Below are positions 36,531 to 48,700 of a stretch of 64,000 bases of DNA, in pieces. The position numbers and the translations under genes were made by a program. This DNA is from Cordia subcordata. Taxonomy: Eukaryota; Streptophyta; Magnoliopsida; Boraginales; Cordiaceae. Location of the stretch: NCBI GenBank assembly GCA_028554755.1, contig JAPTOF010000006.1:5822501-5886500 (forward strand). The letters run 5' to 3'. Position 1 is the first letter of the stretch. Each line of letters starts with the position of its first letter. The notes beneath the pieces were generated by a model. That model searched no databases. It saw nothing but the letters and a program-made list of their open reading frames with translations, and had not been told where the DNA came from.

Positions 36531-37744
36531 GTTAAATAATAGAAGCTGATTGTACATTTATAATATATTACAGGGGACACGATATTATTTACCCTAATCC
36601 TTTTATAACTGAAAGTTTCTTTAAATAAAATTAACAACGAAGCTAGCAAGGATCTCAAGTGACCAATGCTGTTCATATCAATAATTTTAGGAACAGTATC
36701 AGATGAAGACATGGAAGGGCATTTCTGACCTTGTGCCGACTATTATCGACACTTGTGGTTTTGAACCTTATTTAGCGTAAATAACACCACATGGCTAGAG
36801 AGACATAGGGATGGCTTTTAGACGATGAGCCTTTTCTAATGTAATGCCAAATCTTTCCTGCATATCCAGTTGATCAGGTGTGATTCCCGCTTCAAGCTTC
36901 CAGTCGAAGGAATTCAGTAGAGAACCGAGCATGAGCTGAACCATTTTTTTTTGCTAATGGTAGGCCTAGACAAATTCTTCTTCCAGTGCCAAAAGGAATT
37001 AATTCAAAATGTTGGCCTTTGATGTCTATTTTTTATTTTCAAAACCTCTCAGGCTTAAATGTCAAAGGATTCTCCCATAAATCTGAATCATGTTCAGTTG
37101 CCCATACATTTACAAACACTTGCGATCCCTTTGGAATAGTGTAGCCAAAAAGTTCAACATGTTGTTCTACACCATGCAAAATCAAGAACGGAATTGGCGA
37201 ATGTAGCCTTAATGTTTCTTTAATGGTGCATTGCAAATATGGCAAGTTATCAACATCAGTTTCTTTTATAGCTTTTCCTCTACCAATAATTTGTGCGAGC
37301 TCCTCTTTGGCCTTTTTCATAATCTCTGGATTCTTAAGTATTTCTGTCATTGCCCATTCTAGTGTGTTAGAAATTGTATCAATTCCTGCAGCAAATAGGT
37401 CCTACGAGAGTAGAATGATTCACAGAAACAAACTGTTATGAATAATTTTATGCCCATAACTAAAATTTGGAAAAGAAATCTAAAACACTGTCCCAAGCCA
37501 AGCCTATCCCAAAACACAGAATTGGATTACTAGATTTTCCGGTGCTCCTAGATGGTGCTCGGTGGTATGTATGGCAAACATTCAAATGGTACGCTAAGGT
37601 AATTCGAGCATTAAGAGGAATTTGATAAAATTCTTTAAAAATTTATTAGATGGTAAAAGATAATTCATATCAGACAGCACATTGAATTAAATACATGCAA
37701 TACTAATTGGTTTTTGCATACAACATTTTTATACGCATTATACA

Positions 37745-38730
37745 TTGTAACTTTTGGGGTTAATATGTGTTTTAATTTCTTTTGTTTTATATTTTATTTA
37801 ACAATTTATCTCAATTTCTTAGACATTACTCCCCATCAAAATTTATATATTATAAGAGTTAAATAATGGCACCCTTGAAGACATTATAGTATTATTTTTA
37901 CGTTATACACAACTGTCTAATTATTTCTTCAGTATACTTCTATATTTTATTTGTTTTCTTATATTTATATAAATTATAATAACAATGTGACCAGTTTTTG
38001 TTTGTTTTCACAATGTAAGATGTAGTATTTTATTTTAATTTTTTATTAGACCTTTATATTACATTATGACAAAGTATCAATTTATACATTATAATAGTTA
38101 AATAATAGCACCCTTGCACACATTAAAATATTATTTGTACGTCATATACAAATGTCTAATTACTTCTTCAGTAGACTTCTATATTTTATTTGTTGTGTTA
38201 TCTTTATATAAATTATAATGACAAAGTGACCTTGTTTGTCTTAATAATGTAAGGTGTAGTATTTTCTTTTAATTTTTTATTAGATCTTTATATTACATTA
38301 TAACGAACAAAGTGGGCTACGCAAGGATGTTTGTCTGTGGTGTAGTATTTTTCTTTTTAATTTTTTACTAAAACTACCAAATACCAGATTTCTTTTTGTA
38401 ATTAAATTAATGCTATATTTACATCATTATATATAATACACCCGACTCAAGTATTAGAATTTTTTTAAATTCTTCATTTATTTTCAATTTTTTTTAGATT
38501 TGAATTCTTTCTTTTTTACTGTTCATTGTAACTTTTGGAGTTAATACGTGCTTCAATTTCTTTTGCTTTACATTTTATTTAACAATTAATCTCAATTTTT
38601 TTTTGACGTAACTCTGTCAATTATCTATCTCTTAGGATAGTTACATAGTGGTGCCCTTTCAAACATGGTATTGTTTTAACGTTATATACAAATATCTAAT
38701 TACTCCTTTAGTATACTTTCATATTTTATT
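37745..38730. repeat. Roughly 236-bp tandem repeat region in the P450 pseudogene intron
   Basis: Blocks carrying TTAAATAAT(G/A)GCACCCTT recur at about 37860 and 38097, followed by GTCTAATTA(T/C)TTCTTCAG and ATTTTATTTGTT at the same spacing. A third, more diverged copy covers about 38526-38730 (TGTAACTTTTGGAGTTAATA matching 37745). This explains most of the intron's length. Confidence 0.7.
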
Positions 38731-39114
38731 TCTTTGCTTATTACATTAATAATCTTTGGATACAACTGTAATTGTTGAGTTGAATAACATGTAACACTTC
38801 TCAAACATTGAATTTTTTGTTATGTTAATTTCAATTGCTTCTTTAATTTTCTATTGTATACTTTCTTTGTTAATTCTCTTAGCATTTGTCACAATCCATG
38901 CATTACATTCATTGGACAAGGTACCCCTCAATTGTTTTTTTTTTTTCAAAATTATAACGGATAGACATATTGTATTAGTCAGATGAACAATAAAGATTAA
39001 AGATGACTGTTTAAATTGAAAAAAAATTAAACAAGATCTTGTTAAATGAGTAAATTTAAAAAAAAAAAACACTTATTAACCTATAAATAATTATATATAT
39101 GATAATATAAAATA

Positions 39115-39157
39115 GTAAAATATAACACTCGCGCATCCCGCGGGTATTACCACTTGT
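39115..39157. repeat. Helitron-like terminus at the P450 intron edge
   Basis: GCGCATCCCGCGGGTATTACCACTTG has a GC-rich palindrome and the same GGGTATTACCACT tail as the element ending at 35976. The matching left end was not identified. Confidence 0.35.
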
Positions 39158-39901
39158 CAGTATGATAATGCTAAATGTTTTCTCTAATACATGTCAGGAG
39201 GAAAACAAAATAGGTGGAGTTAGCTAGTAATAATAACTTGTGAATATTAGTTTTTGAAAAAAATGATGATGCATGCATGGGTGCATGAAAAAGAAGAATA
39301 CGATTATACGAACCAGGCACATGTGCTCAACGTGAATCCGATCAATTTCTTCAGGATTTTCTTGACAAGTGGTTAGCAGAACGTCCAGCGTATCATCCTT
39401 CACAGCGCCTTGTTTCTTTTGCTCTACGCGCTCACTAAACAGACCTTCAAATAGTTTCAGCGCCTTGCCGAAATGATTAGTCAGGCGGCACCTATCTATG
39501 ATGTTGGAGTTCATTATCTTCCGAAGGCTTCGCCGGCGGGGCGAGACAGCTGGTACCCAAACAACGGAATATCTGTGATGGTCGTCAGCGCGGACTGAAT
39601 CCGGAACGGATCTACTGGAGAAGGCTAAATCTTGCTTTTGAAGCACTTCTTTGGCCATGGCCGATGAAGGGATCGCCACTGTGGTAACCTGGCCTAATTT
39701 AAGGGACGTAATTGGACCATGGGTTCTGGCTAGCTTGGCTAAGGACTTGTGAGGTTGGGCACCCAGTAAGTGAAGGTTGCCAATTATGGGTAAGGGGGTT
39801 GGTCCTGGTGGAAGTCTTTTGCTTATTCTCGATAGACTAGTGAGGCCTTGGAACAATGTCAAGCCAAACAACAGTGAGTGCACAATGATCAGAAAATCCA
39901 T

Positions 39902-41127
39902 CGTTTGTCACACTTTCTGCATGTCAGATATAAATTGGTCTGGTTCAAAGGTGTGTATCTGGAACGTGCTGTCTACTCAAAGTTGGTTTGGCTTGATCAA
40001 CTGTCAAACCAAGGCTAGAACGATTTCCTTGGGCATAAACATTAGCCCTCTCTGTTTTTTTTGGTCATCCGGAGTATGAATATCGCAACCATTGTTCTTT
40101 GATTTTTTTTTGTCATTAGAATCTGGATGAAGATTACGAAAGTTATCAAAGGGCCCGCACTGGATCGTTGCATAGGAGAATATTAATTGTTGGTTTTTGA
40201 CTTAGTACACTTGAGAATTCAGTTAAGCTTGAGTTGTTAAGGTGATTCTTGAGGCTTTTCTTTATCATATTTGGAGGGAGAGGAATTAAAATATTACATC
40301 ATGCCACCAGCCGAAGTCTTAATGAAGACTAGATCATCAATGTCGTCCTCTTTGAAGTTAGAATTAGACTAACCAACGAAAACTTGTATATGGATAATAT
40401 TTTTGTAGATACTTGTGCAGAAAGTGGAACATAGAAGTCTAAGTATTTTCTAATATCTTTGGTTATAAATGTTTTTCCTTTCTTTGATATCAATACAAAT
40501 ACTTCTTTCGTAGTCCAAAAAATATATACATATAGAAGTCTAAATTAAAAATAAGTGAATAATAAAAATTTCAACTATTGGAGCCATGAAAAAAAATAAT
40601 AAAATAAGTTTCTTCCACATAATTTCGTAGATTATGGCTTCATTTTTTACTTGGAACATTCTACCTTTAGGCCATGTACCTAACCATACACCAAATGAAC
40701 ATACAAAAAAAAAAAAAAAACTTCTTTTTTCTCACTTCTTTTGTTATTTTTAGGCTCTTGTTTAATAGACTAATAAAGTGGTAAAATGGAACTTCAACTT
40801 AAAAAGCAAGATATAACTCTAATATTATGTTAAAATGGCCATCTCATCTAAAAATTATATTGATAGATAGAGTTTATTCTATTTAGTTATTGTCTTTAAT
40901 CATTAACACTTTTACTAAAAATTTTAAAAACAATAAGCAATAATCTTTTCAAAACATGGGTTGTGAGAATTTCTCCTCATAATAAAATGCGCTTAAAAAT
41001 TTTTCGAGTACAAAATATCTCAACATCATGGGCACGACAACATAAATAGCCTTAGACATATACCATGTTGCAACTAATATTAATTTGATAAACTGTTGCA
41101 AAAAATAAAAATAATAAGTACTCTGTT
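39902..41127. other. Intergenic between P450 pseudogene and repeat-rich VPS33 upstream DNA
   Basis: No gene recognised. The first part is the former P450 promoter; the rest is AT-rich and unassigned. Confidence 0.4.
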
Positions 41128-41556
41128 TTTTTTTTTTTTTTTGACAACACTTGTCTAAAAACATTGCAAAATTAGTTTTTAGATAATGGTTGAAAACTAC
41201 ATCAAAAAAGTCAACTGCTACAATAGTTTTTTAAAAGTATTGTAAAAAGTAATAGTTTTAAATAATAGTTCCATAAAACCATTCCAAAAAGTATTGATTT
41301 TCAAACAATAGTTACAAAACTATCTTGAAAAGATAATTACTGCAACAGTTTCATAAAAGCGTCACAAAAAGTATTGATTTTTTGGCAACAACTATAGAAC
41401 TATTAAAAAAAACTAATTATTGCAACGATTTTATAAAAATATTACAAAAAGTGTTGCTCTTTTGAAGACTATAGCAAAACTATTATAAAGAGCTAACTAC
41501 TGCAATGGTTTTTTATAAGTTCAATTAAAGTATTGCAACAAGGTAAAAATGTAGTG
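41128..41556. mobile_element. CACTA-type transposon terminus with subterminal repeats
   Basis: Four to five degenerate copies of an about 90-bp unit with alternating motifs (CTGCAACAGTTTCATAAAAG, AAAAAGTATTGATTTT) end at TGTAGTG (41550-41556), the inverse of the CACTACA terminus of En/Spm elements. Reiterated short subterminal motifs are typical of CACTA ends. The opposite terminus and transposase are not in view, so this is a fragment. Confidence 0.5.
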
Positions 41557-41634
41557 ATAAATTTTTAAGACTATTAGTTATAAATTGGATATTATCAAAT
41601 TAATTTACAATCTATATATTGCACGGGTAAAATA

Positions 41635-41635
<1 letters not shown>

Positions 41636-41678
<43 letters not shown>

Positions 41679-41738
41679 CTCACATTCACTCTCCTGGAAG
41701 CAAACCATAGATAGTTGAGTGCCTCATTATCGTCCAAT

Positions 41739-41776
<38 letters not shown>

Positions 41777-41860
41777 TAAACAATTAATATTTCACATTCA
41801 CTCTCCTGGAAGCAAACCATATATAGTTGAGTGCCTCATTATCATCCAATCTTTAGGCTT
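41636..41860. repeat. Two (TA)n tracts within a 108-bp tandem duplication
   Basis: (TA)n runs at about 41637-41673 and 41742-41770 are each followed by a copy of CTCACATTCACTCTCCTGGA-type sequence (41677-41740 and 41790-41853) with only a few differences. The block was duplicated together with its microsatellite. Confidence 0.85.
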
Positions 41861-42716
41861 TTGTTGTCATATTTATTTGCTTGATGGCCTTCAATTATAG
41901 CTTTCATAAAATCATTATTGAGACAATTACTCATGCTGTATCAAGTTACTTCAATTAATCTATAGTTTCTTCAAAGATCAACTAATTGTGTAATCGATGA
42001 AGTCCAATAATCAATCGTGTAAAGTTCGTATCAACAATGAAAAATTCAAAATTTATCTTATTGTATTCGTAACACCCTATTATATTCATTTTATATGAGA
42101 TTTGTATGTATTTTATAATGGCTTGAGTTCATTATTATTGTTTTATGGTTAGCTGGGACTAGAAATTTACATTTCATCGTTATGCTAGATCGAAGGTTTT
42201 TCTTGAATAAAACTACAAATAATAAAAAATATGTGAAATGATATTTTTTTTTAAATGTTTGTAAGAGTGCGCGGCAGTAATTACGCGACAGTAATTAATT
42301 TTATCATTTGCTTATGCAGCGACCTATCATCTATTATTTATTCTTTACTTATCTACATATATTATCATGTTTAACTTAAAAATTTAGTTACCAATTAATT
42401 AACGTTTAAAAAAATAATTATTTATAAATTTCAAAAAATTTTATTATGAAATTCATTATCTACTACTAAAAATAAATAAAATTGACTAAATTAACTTTTA
42501 CTAATAATATCAAATCTTCTGTCTCATTTTTTTTTAGTTAAAGTAAAAGAAAACAAAAACAGAGTCATGAATAGAAAACTAAAACGGTGCTTAAATAACA
42601 CGAGTCTTGCCGAAAGCGTGATGTGTTAACCGGATATCATAAACTAATGCCCCAACCGTAAAAGCCCACAAAGGAGCGACCATCGTCTTCTCAGGGCAAA
42701 GATTAGTGACAGAAAA
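41861..42716. other. VPS33 upstream/promoter region
   Basis: AT-rich DNA without coding signal leading to the VPS33 start. The last 130 bases are less AT-rich and probably hold the 5' UTR. No specific element is claimed. Confidence 0.4.
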
Positions 42717-45700
42717 ATGGCTCAAATTCCCAATTTAGACAACGCTCCGATCAATTTCGCATCCATAAGGTACATATTAATGCCATTTTCGACTATTTAT
42801 TCTTCATAATTATTCATATGCAACAGCTAAATTAACTTTAAATTTTTTTTATTTTCTTTAAAAATAGAGATCAATCACAGAAGGAACTCTTAACGATCCT
42901 CAAGAATGTACGTTTGTTCGACTCATCAAGCTATTATTTAAATTGTTTATAATTCTTTTTTTTTTTTTGCTTTTTTACTTTTGTTGTAAAATGTTTAGTT
43001 AAAATTCAGTTGAATTTGGATTTAATGATGTATAGATTCGAGGAAAGAAGTGTTTGGTTATCGATCCAAAGCTCAGCGGCTCGCTCTCTTTGATTGTGCA
43101 AAGCTCACTCCTCAAGGCAAGTGGTTTGGTGATATAACTTGCAGGGTGCAGCATTGGCAAAACACAGGGTCTTTTCGTCGTTTAACAGTTATTGTTGTTA
43201 TTTTTGCTGAAATTTAAGTGATATTTTAGCTAAATTAAATGCATTTCATTGTGCTTCTCGTCGTGAGCATGTAAGTCTCTAAAGATGATTGGTTCAAATA
43301 CATTGATTCAAGTTTCTTTCCCTTAAAACGAACGTTGCGTTTTAATTATTATTTTTTTTCATGCTTTTCTTTTACAAAAAAGTACATCATAATATGAAAG
43401 TCAATGAAAAGATATATTTCCTATATGTTTCTTTTAGTTTGGGAAGTGATTAGGGCTTCTTTTAATTCTGAATATTTTTATGCATACTGGGAATAACAAA
43501 CTATTTTCAGTTTGAGACGCGAAAGGATATTCATTTGCTCTGTCGAGTCGTACAAAACCTAGTTTTTGGAATGGCATAAATCGGGTCTGGTCAAGAACTG
43601 AGTTATTATTATTTTGTTGTTGGCAGCTTTTGGGATTCTTACATGCTTTGGTTTGTTATGCACATTAACAGGAGCATGGGGCTGAATTGCGTCATCTTTC
43701 TGCAGAAGCAGTCGAAACTGATTGTACTAAAATCGTTTACCTTGTTAGAACCCAGCTAGACCTAATGAAATTCATTTGCTCACAAATTCGAAATGATACC
43801 TCTAAAGGGATCCAAAGGGAGTATTTTCTTTATTTTGTTCCTCGCAGAGCAGTTGCCTGTGAGAAGGTAAGATTTCTTGGTCTACACTAAGTTAGCTTGC
43901 TGTGAAAGGGATTACATGTTTAGCATTTATTATGTATTTTCATCAGGTGAATGCTCTTACAAGAAGTTGGTTTTTTTGTCTTTAATCTACAGATATTAGA
44001 GGAGGAAAAAGTTCATCATTTGTTTACGATAGGGGAATACCCACTGTATCTTATTCCAATGGATGAGGATGTGATATCATTTGAGCTTGATCTTTCCTAC
44101 AAAGTATGTTTTCAACCATCTATTTTCCACAGCAGCCCTTTCTCTTTTCTGTTTCAATTTGATTGATGAACTTTTCGTAATCAAGCTTGAGAGACATGGA
44201 TCTAATGGTAGGTCTTCATTTCCCTTGTAGGAATCTGTGGTAGATGGAGACACAACGTCCCTCTGGCACATAGCAAAAGCCATTCACAAGCTTGAGGTTC
44301 ATGCTCTGCTTGCATGACATAGAATTGGCACAAAAACTCCGAATCTTAAGAGATCATTGATAGGCATAGATGCAAAAATTCTGCTATTTGGTTCATTTAT
44401 TTTGTTTTTCTCATAATCTGTTTGCATGCAGTTTTCTTTTGGGGTGATACCGAATGTGAGGGCCAAAGGGAAGGCATCAGCACGTGTAGTGGATATATTA
44501 AATCGAATGCAAGCTGAAGAGCCTGTTAACATGTCTAATGTAATCATCCATAATGTGGAGCTCCAAATCATTTTTAGAGAATCTCTTATTTCTTGGACTG
44601 ACATTGTTTTTCCTCCTGCAGGTTGGATTGCCAGAAATAAACACTCTCATTGTTCTTGACAGAGAGGTTTCCTCATCTTTATCATTTTCCCTTTCGTGTG
44701 TTTGCAAATTATAATCACAACAGCATAGAAGTTTATACAATAGTGTGGTGCTTAGCAAATTGTTTTCAAGAATACTTCAATTAGTGGAGGTGAAAAGAGC
44801 CTTCACATGCATAATGTGTTTGTTTAATAAGAAATTGTAAATTTGTAACATGTAAAACTTTAGTAGAAGCTAAGAGATGATACACTTCAATGTGTTGGGA
44901 AGGCGGGACAAGGCCAACTAACTAAGTAAACCCTGGCCAGGTTGTTGAGAACTTCAAGTTGAGTTATCGTACAAAGTAAATCTCTTTGAATTCACTGGTA
45001 GGCTGAGACCCATCCCTAGGTTCTTTCTACCATCTGATTGCTGTAAGAAAAAGTTAAGTGGACGAAAGGAGTCTTTTGTTCCTTATAGTACTTAAGTACT
45101 TACGTATTGAGAAAGAGAGTGTGAAGATAAAACTTACAGTAAGTGGAAGGACGGTGTACCATGCTAAAAGATCAATTGATGGAAGCTCTTTTCAGTCTGT
45201 GGCTTATTAAAGATCACGAAATGTTAGTTGCAGTGGCAGGGTCAAGGCAAATGGTGACAGAATGACCTGCAAATGAGTAGTGCTTTGTGTTTTGGAGCCC
45301 AAGTGACTGACTGATAAGAGTAAAGGAAAGTCACATAGCTTGTTGCAAATTGATCTAAGAACCTGTATTTGTTGACTGATATTAAACTCAGGTGAAGTAA
45401 TGAAACCTTCAATAAGTTCAAGATAAGGGATCTGTTTCTTCCTCTAGGTCTTACGTATACATTCTTGGGGATGATTTGGCATCCCTTTTGGTTACCATAT
45501 TCAATTTGTTCTGTTTCTGGTACAAAGTTGTTCTTCATACAAATGTATATCATAATAAAGAAAATCACTGGCTCACAGTTTAACTTGAGCTCAGAACTTA
45601 AAATTGAGACCAGTCTGTTTTCAAGCTTTTACTTCATGGTGCTTTATGGACTGAAATAGAGATGCAGGTCTAGCATTTATGGTGCACTCTTTCAATTTTT

Positions 45701-48700
45701 AAGACAATTAGCAACTTATATGTTGAAAGACCTACATATCTTTCCTTTTACTTGTCCTGTAAGGTTAAAGGTTGTAGATCCAGTGGCAGCAAACGTTAAT
45801 AGAACCAAGTATCGTACAATTTACTTGCATATTGTAGTTTTAAGTTTAATTGCCGGTAAACCTTTGTTAAACTCAAAAGAGTTGTTATCCTGAGAAGTCA
45901 CTAATTGCCCCAAAAACTAAAATTTTCACGTGCAAAGTCGCTGCACAATCCTAAGGTTGAATAAAAATTGTAGGTGAGGGTGAGACTAACTTAGAGTTTG
46001 ATTGCCGCTGGGCAAGTTCTACCGCCCAACTTCTTGAGGATGTTAAATTTTACTTTCCTATACTACAGCCAGTTCTTGTGGCTGTTCCCAAATGGAGCAT
46101 TCTTAATCATTCACATAGCCATTACAGACGTGCTTTTTACTTGTGTATCTGGGTATTATGAATCTCCTCGTGTCTATGCTAGTGGATCTGATGTCATTTA
46201 GCTGGTAAGCATCTTATTTGTAAGACTTGCTGTATCATGGTGCAGGTGGACATGGTGACACCAATGTGTTCTCAACTAACATACGAGGGGCTACTGGATG
46301 AGGTACAAATCGAAAAGGCAAATCGACTAGCATAGGTTGACCACATGATTAAATGTACTGGTTGAGGCAAACACACCTTCTAGTCAAGCTGTGCTTTAGT
46401 CAATGTATTTGCAATACTAGTTCTTTTACATTTTGGAGTTACAAGTTCCTGTTGTTATTGTCACTGAGATGTTCCTTATAAGATTAAGAATCAATATGAC
46501 ACATGGCCTAGAAAGAAGTATGTCTGACCTGAAGATGGTCAAAAACAACATAAAATGATATAGAGAATTGGTTCACTGCAAGCAATGGAGTATCACTTTG
46601 CACAACCAAAATTCAATATCGTGCCATCATTTTGTTATTTGATAGTATCATACAGCTTGTTTTTATAGGAAAGAATGCAAATAGTTGCATCACTGCCATA
46701 TTTCTCAGATTCTTCAGTAATTTAATGCGAATAGGTTTTTCGCAGTTTCTTGGTATTAATAATGGTGCCGTGGAAGTTGATTCATCCATCATGGGTGCTC
46801 AGCAAGAAGGGAAAAAGATAAAAGTTCCACTTAATTCAAGGTACATCTTACCTTTTTTATGTTCTTTTACGACGTTATTTTATTACTATTACCCTGTCGT
46901 CAATTTCACCACCAATCTTGTAATTCAGTTTTGTGCTTTATTCGCATTTATAAGTTTTTCGATGAGATTCTTCTCCATGTGAATCTGTGATCTTCTCTGA
47001 ATAGACATTCTCTCGTTTTATTGTTTTTTGCATGAAATTGTGGCTTGAGGTTGAGCTGTGTGAATAGGTTCTTTCAGTGTTAATTTGTGGCTTCATCTCT
47101 CTCTGGGTGTGTGTGGCACTCAATTGCTCTACTCACTACTCGCTTCCACTGTCCCCTTCTCATTGTCTTTGTGTCTTTCCTTTCTATTTTTCTCTATTTT
47201 ATTTTCATTCTTCTTATTCCACGGAGAGGGACGTTTTGACCTCCATCACCTATTATCATCCTATTTGCATCACTTGACCAAGATGATGGCTCTGATCTTA
47301 TATGTCTGTCTCATGGCTGCAAAAGTTGTTTGAATTGCTACTTCATCAGTTGGCATTCTTGTTTATAAATTAATTAATCTGTACATATTGGTTTTTGCTT
47401 ATATTTTTAAGGCCTACTGGATGCTTCTTTCTCGATTTTACATTATTGCGTTTGCACTAATTTGGTATCAAGTTTTTGTTCTGTCTTGGTATCAAGGTTT
47501 TGTTCTCACATACTGAGACACTGTTTCTTATGTTGCTGTAGTGACAAACTGTACAAAGAGATACGGGATCTTAACTTTGAAGTTGTTGTCCAGGTTGATC
47601 TACTTCCACCATTTTGTCTGAACAGTCCATTAGCATTCATTTTCTATTCTCTAGCATACTTGAATTTTATTCTGTTGGACTATTGGAAGAATTCCTTAGA
47701 GACTGTCTCAAAGAAATGTATTCTTTAAAATTTTATGGAGTTCATTTGGAAATTTATTTTCTTGTGTTGGGAAGCATCATTTTAAAATATGGAATTCATT
47801 TTGAAATCCAATATTTGCAAATCTGGATTTGCTCAAGCTTTACCCAAATCCTAGCCCAAAAGATGGAATTTTGCAATTCCATGAAATCTAAGTCTACAAA
47901 ATATCTTCATAGGACAAAAGTATCCTTTTGAAAATGTAATATATTACAATACTATCCTTAACATTGCCCTCCTTAAATCCCTTATCAAAATATGACATAA
48001 TTTTTCTTGTCCCCATCACCAAAGAACAAAGTTACTGTGACCTTGGCTGAGATCAATGGTGCCACTGTTTACTAGGTTTGTATATGATTTTCTCTTTGGT
48101 ATTTGTACTATATATAGACAGTGCATAATTTTTTCCCATAATCATCTAAGAGGTAGGTATAAAAGCAATGATTTATTAATGAAAATTCTTAAGTATAAAT
48201 GCAATTACAATTCCTGTATGTCTGAAGCAAAATAACAAAAGGGTATTTGAGAAAAGTTTACTTATAAATTCCAATTCTACATGTACTCCAAACACAATTT
48301 GGATTTACAAATGATGGAATTGACTTAATATTGTTTTACCATTACAAACAAAGAATTCATTTGAAAATACACTCCTCATGGGATTTATTTATAAATTAAA
48401 ATGAATTCCATGCCACTAGTGCTTCCAAACACTGTGTTAGTGTTCAACTCCTTGACTACCATTTGCAGTATCATTGTAGGTTCTACGTCAAAAGGCTACT
48501 TCCATGAAGCAAGACTACACAGAAATGACAACCACTGTAAGTTGTTTATCTTATGGATGAGAATATCATACTTCTGATGACTTGGAATTTTGCACTTCTT
48601 TGAGCTTAGTTAATATGAATAGGAGAAATTCTCACAACTATACTGAAGAAGGGTTGAACTGTATTCTGAGTGTGGTGTGAAATACTGAAATATATTTTCC

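Larger units (their letters stand above)
36795..39901 (-). pseudogene. CYP76-like cytochrome P450 pseudogene
   Basis: Two-exon layout typical of CYP76 (geraniol hydroxylase-type, ER-anchored monooxygenases): exon 1 39314-39901, exon 2 36795-37401, intron 1912 bp. Exon 1 gives a membrane anchor, the hinge RLPPGPTPLPIIGN and SLRKIMNSNI, then jumps directly to THFGK-like NHFGKALKLF, so roughly 100 residues between the C-helix and the G-helix region are missing. Exon 2 begins DLFAAGIDTIS (I-helix), has KETLRLHSPIPF (ExxR) and PERF, then a stop (TTTTGA) and frameshift. After it the frame resumes with the haem-ligand loop [11 protein letters not shown] and shifts again in an A-run after GLPLA before [16 protein letters not shown]. 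One large deletion plus two frameshifts make a functional P450 impossible. Confidence 0.9.

Noticed and set aside
46998..47333. Hydrophobic plus-strand frames in VPS33 intron 10
   Set aside because: T-rich intron sequence gives Phe/Leu/Ser-rich frames by composition; no splice-compatible place in VPS33.
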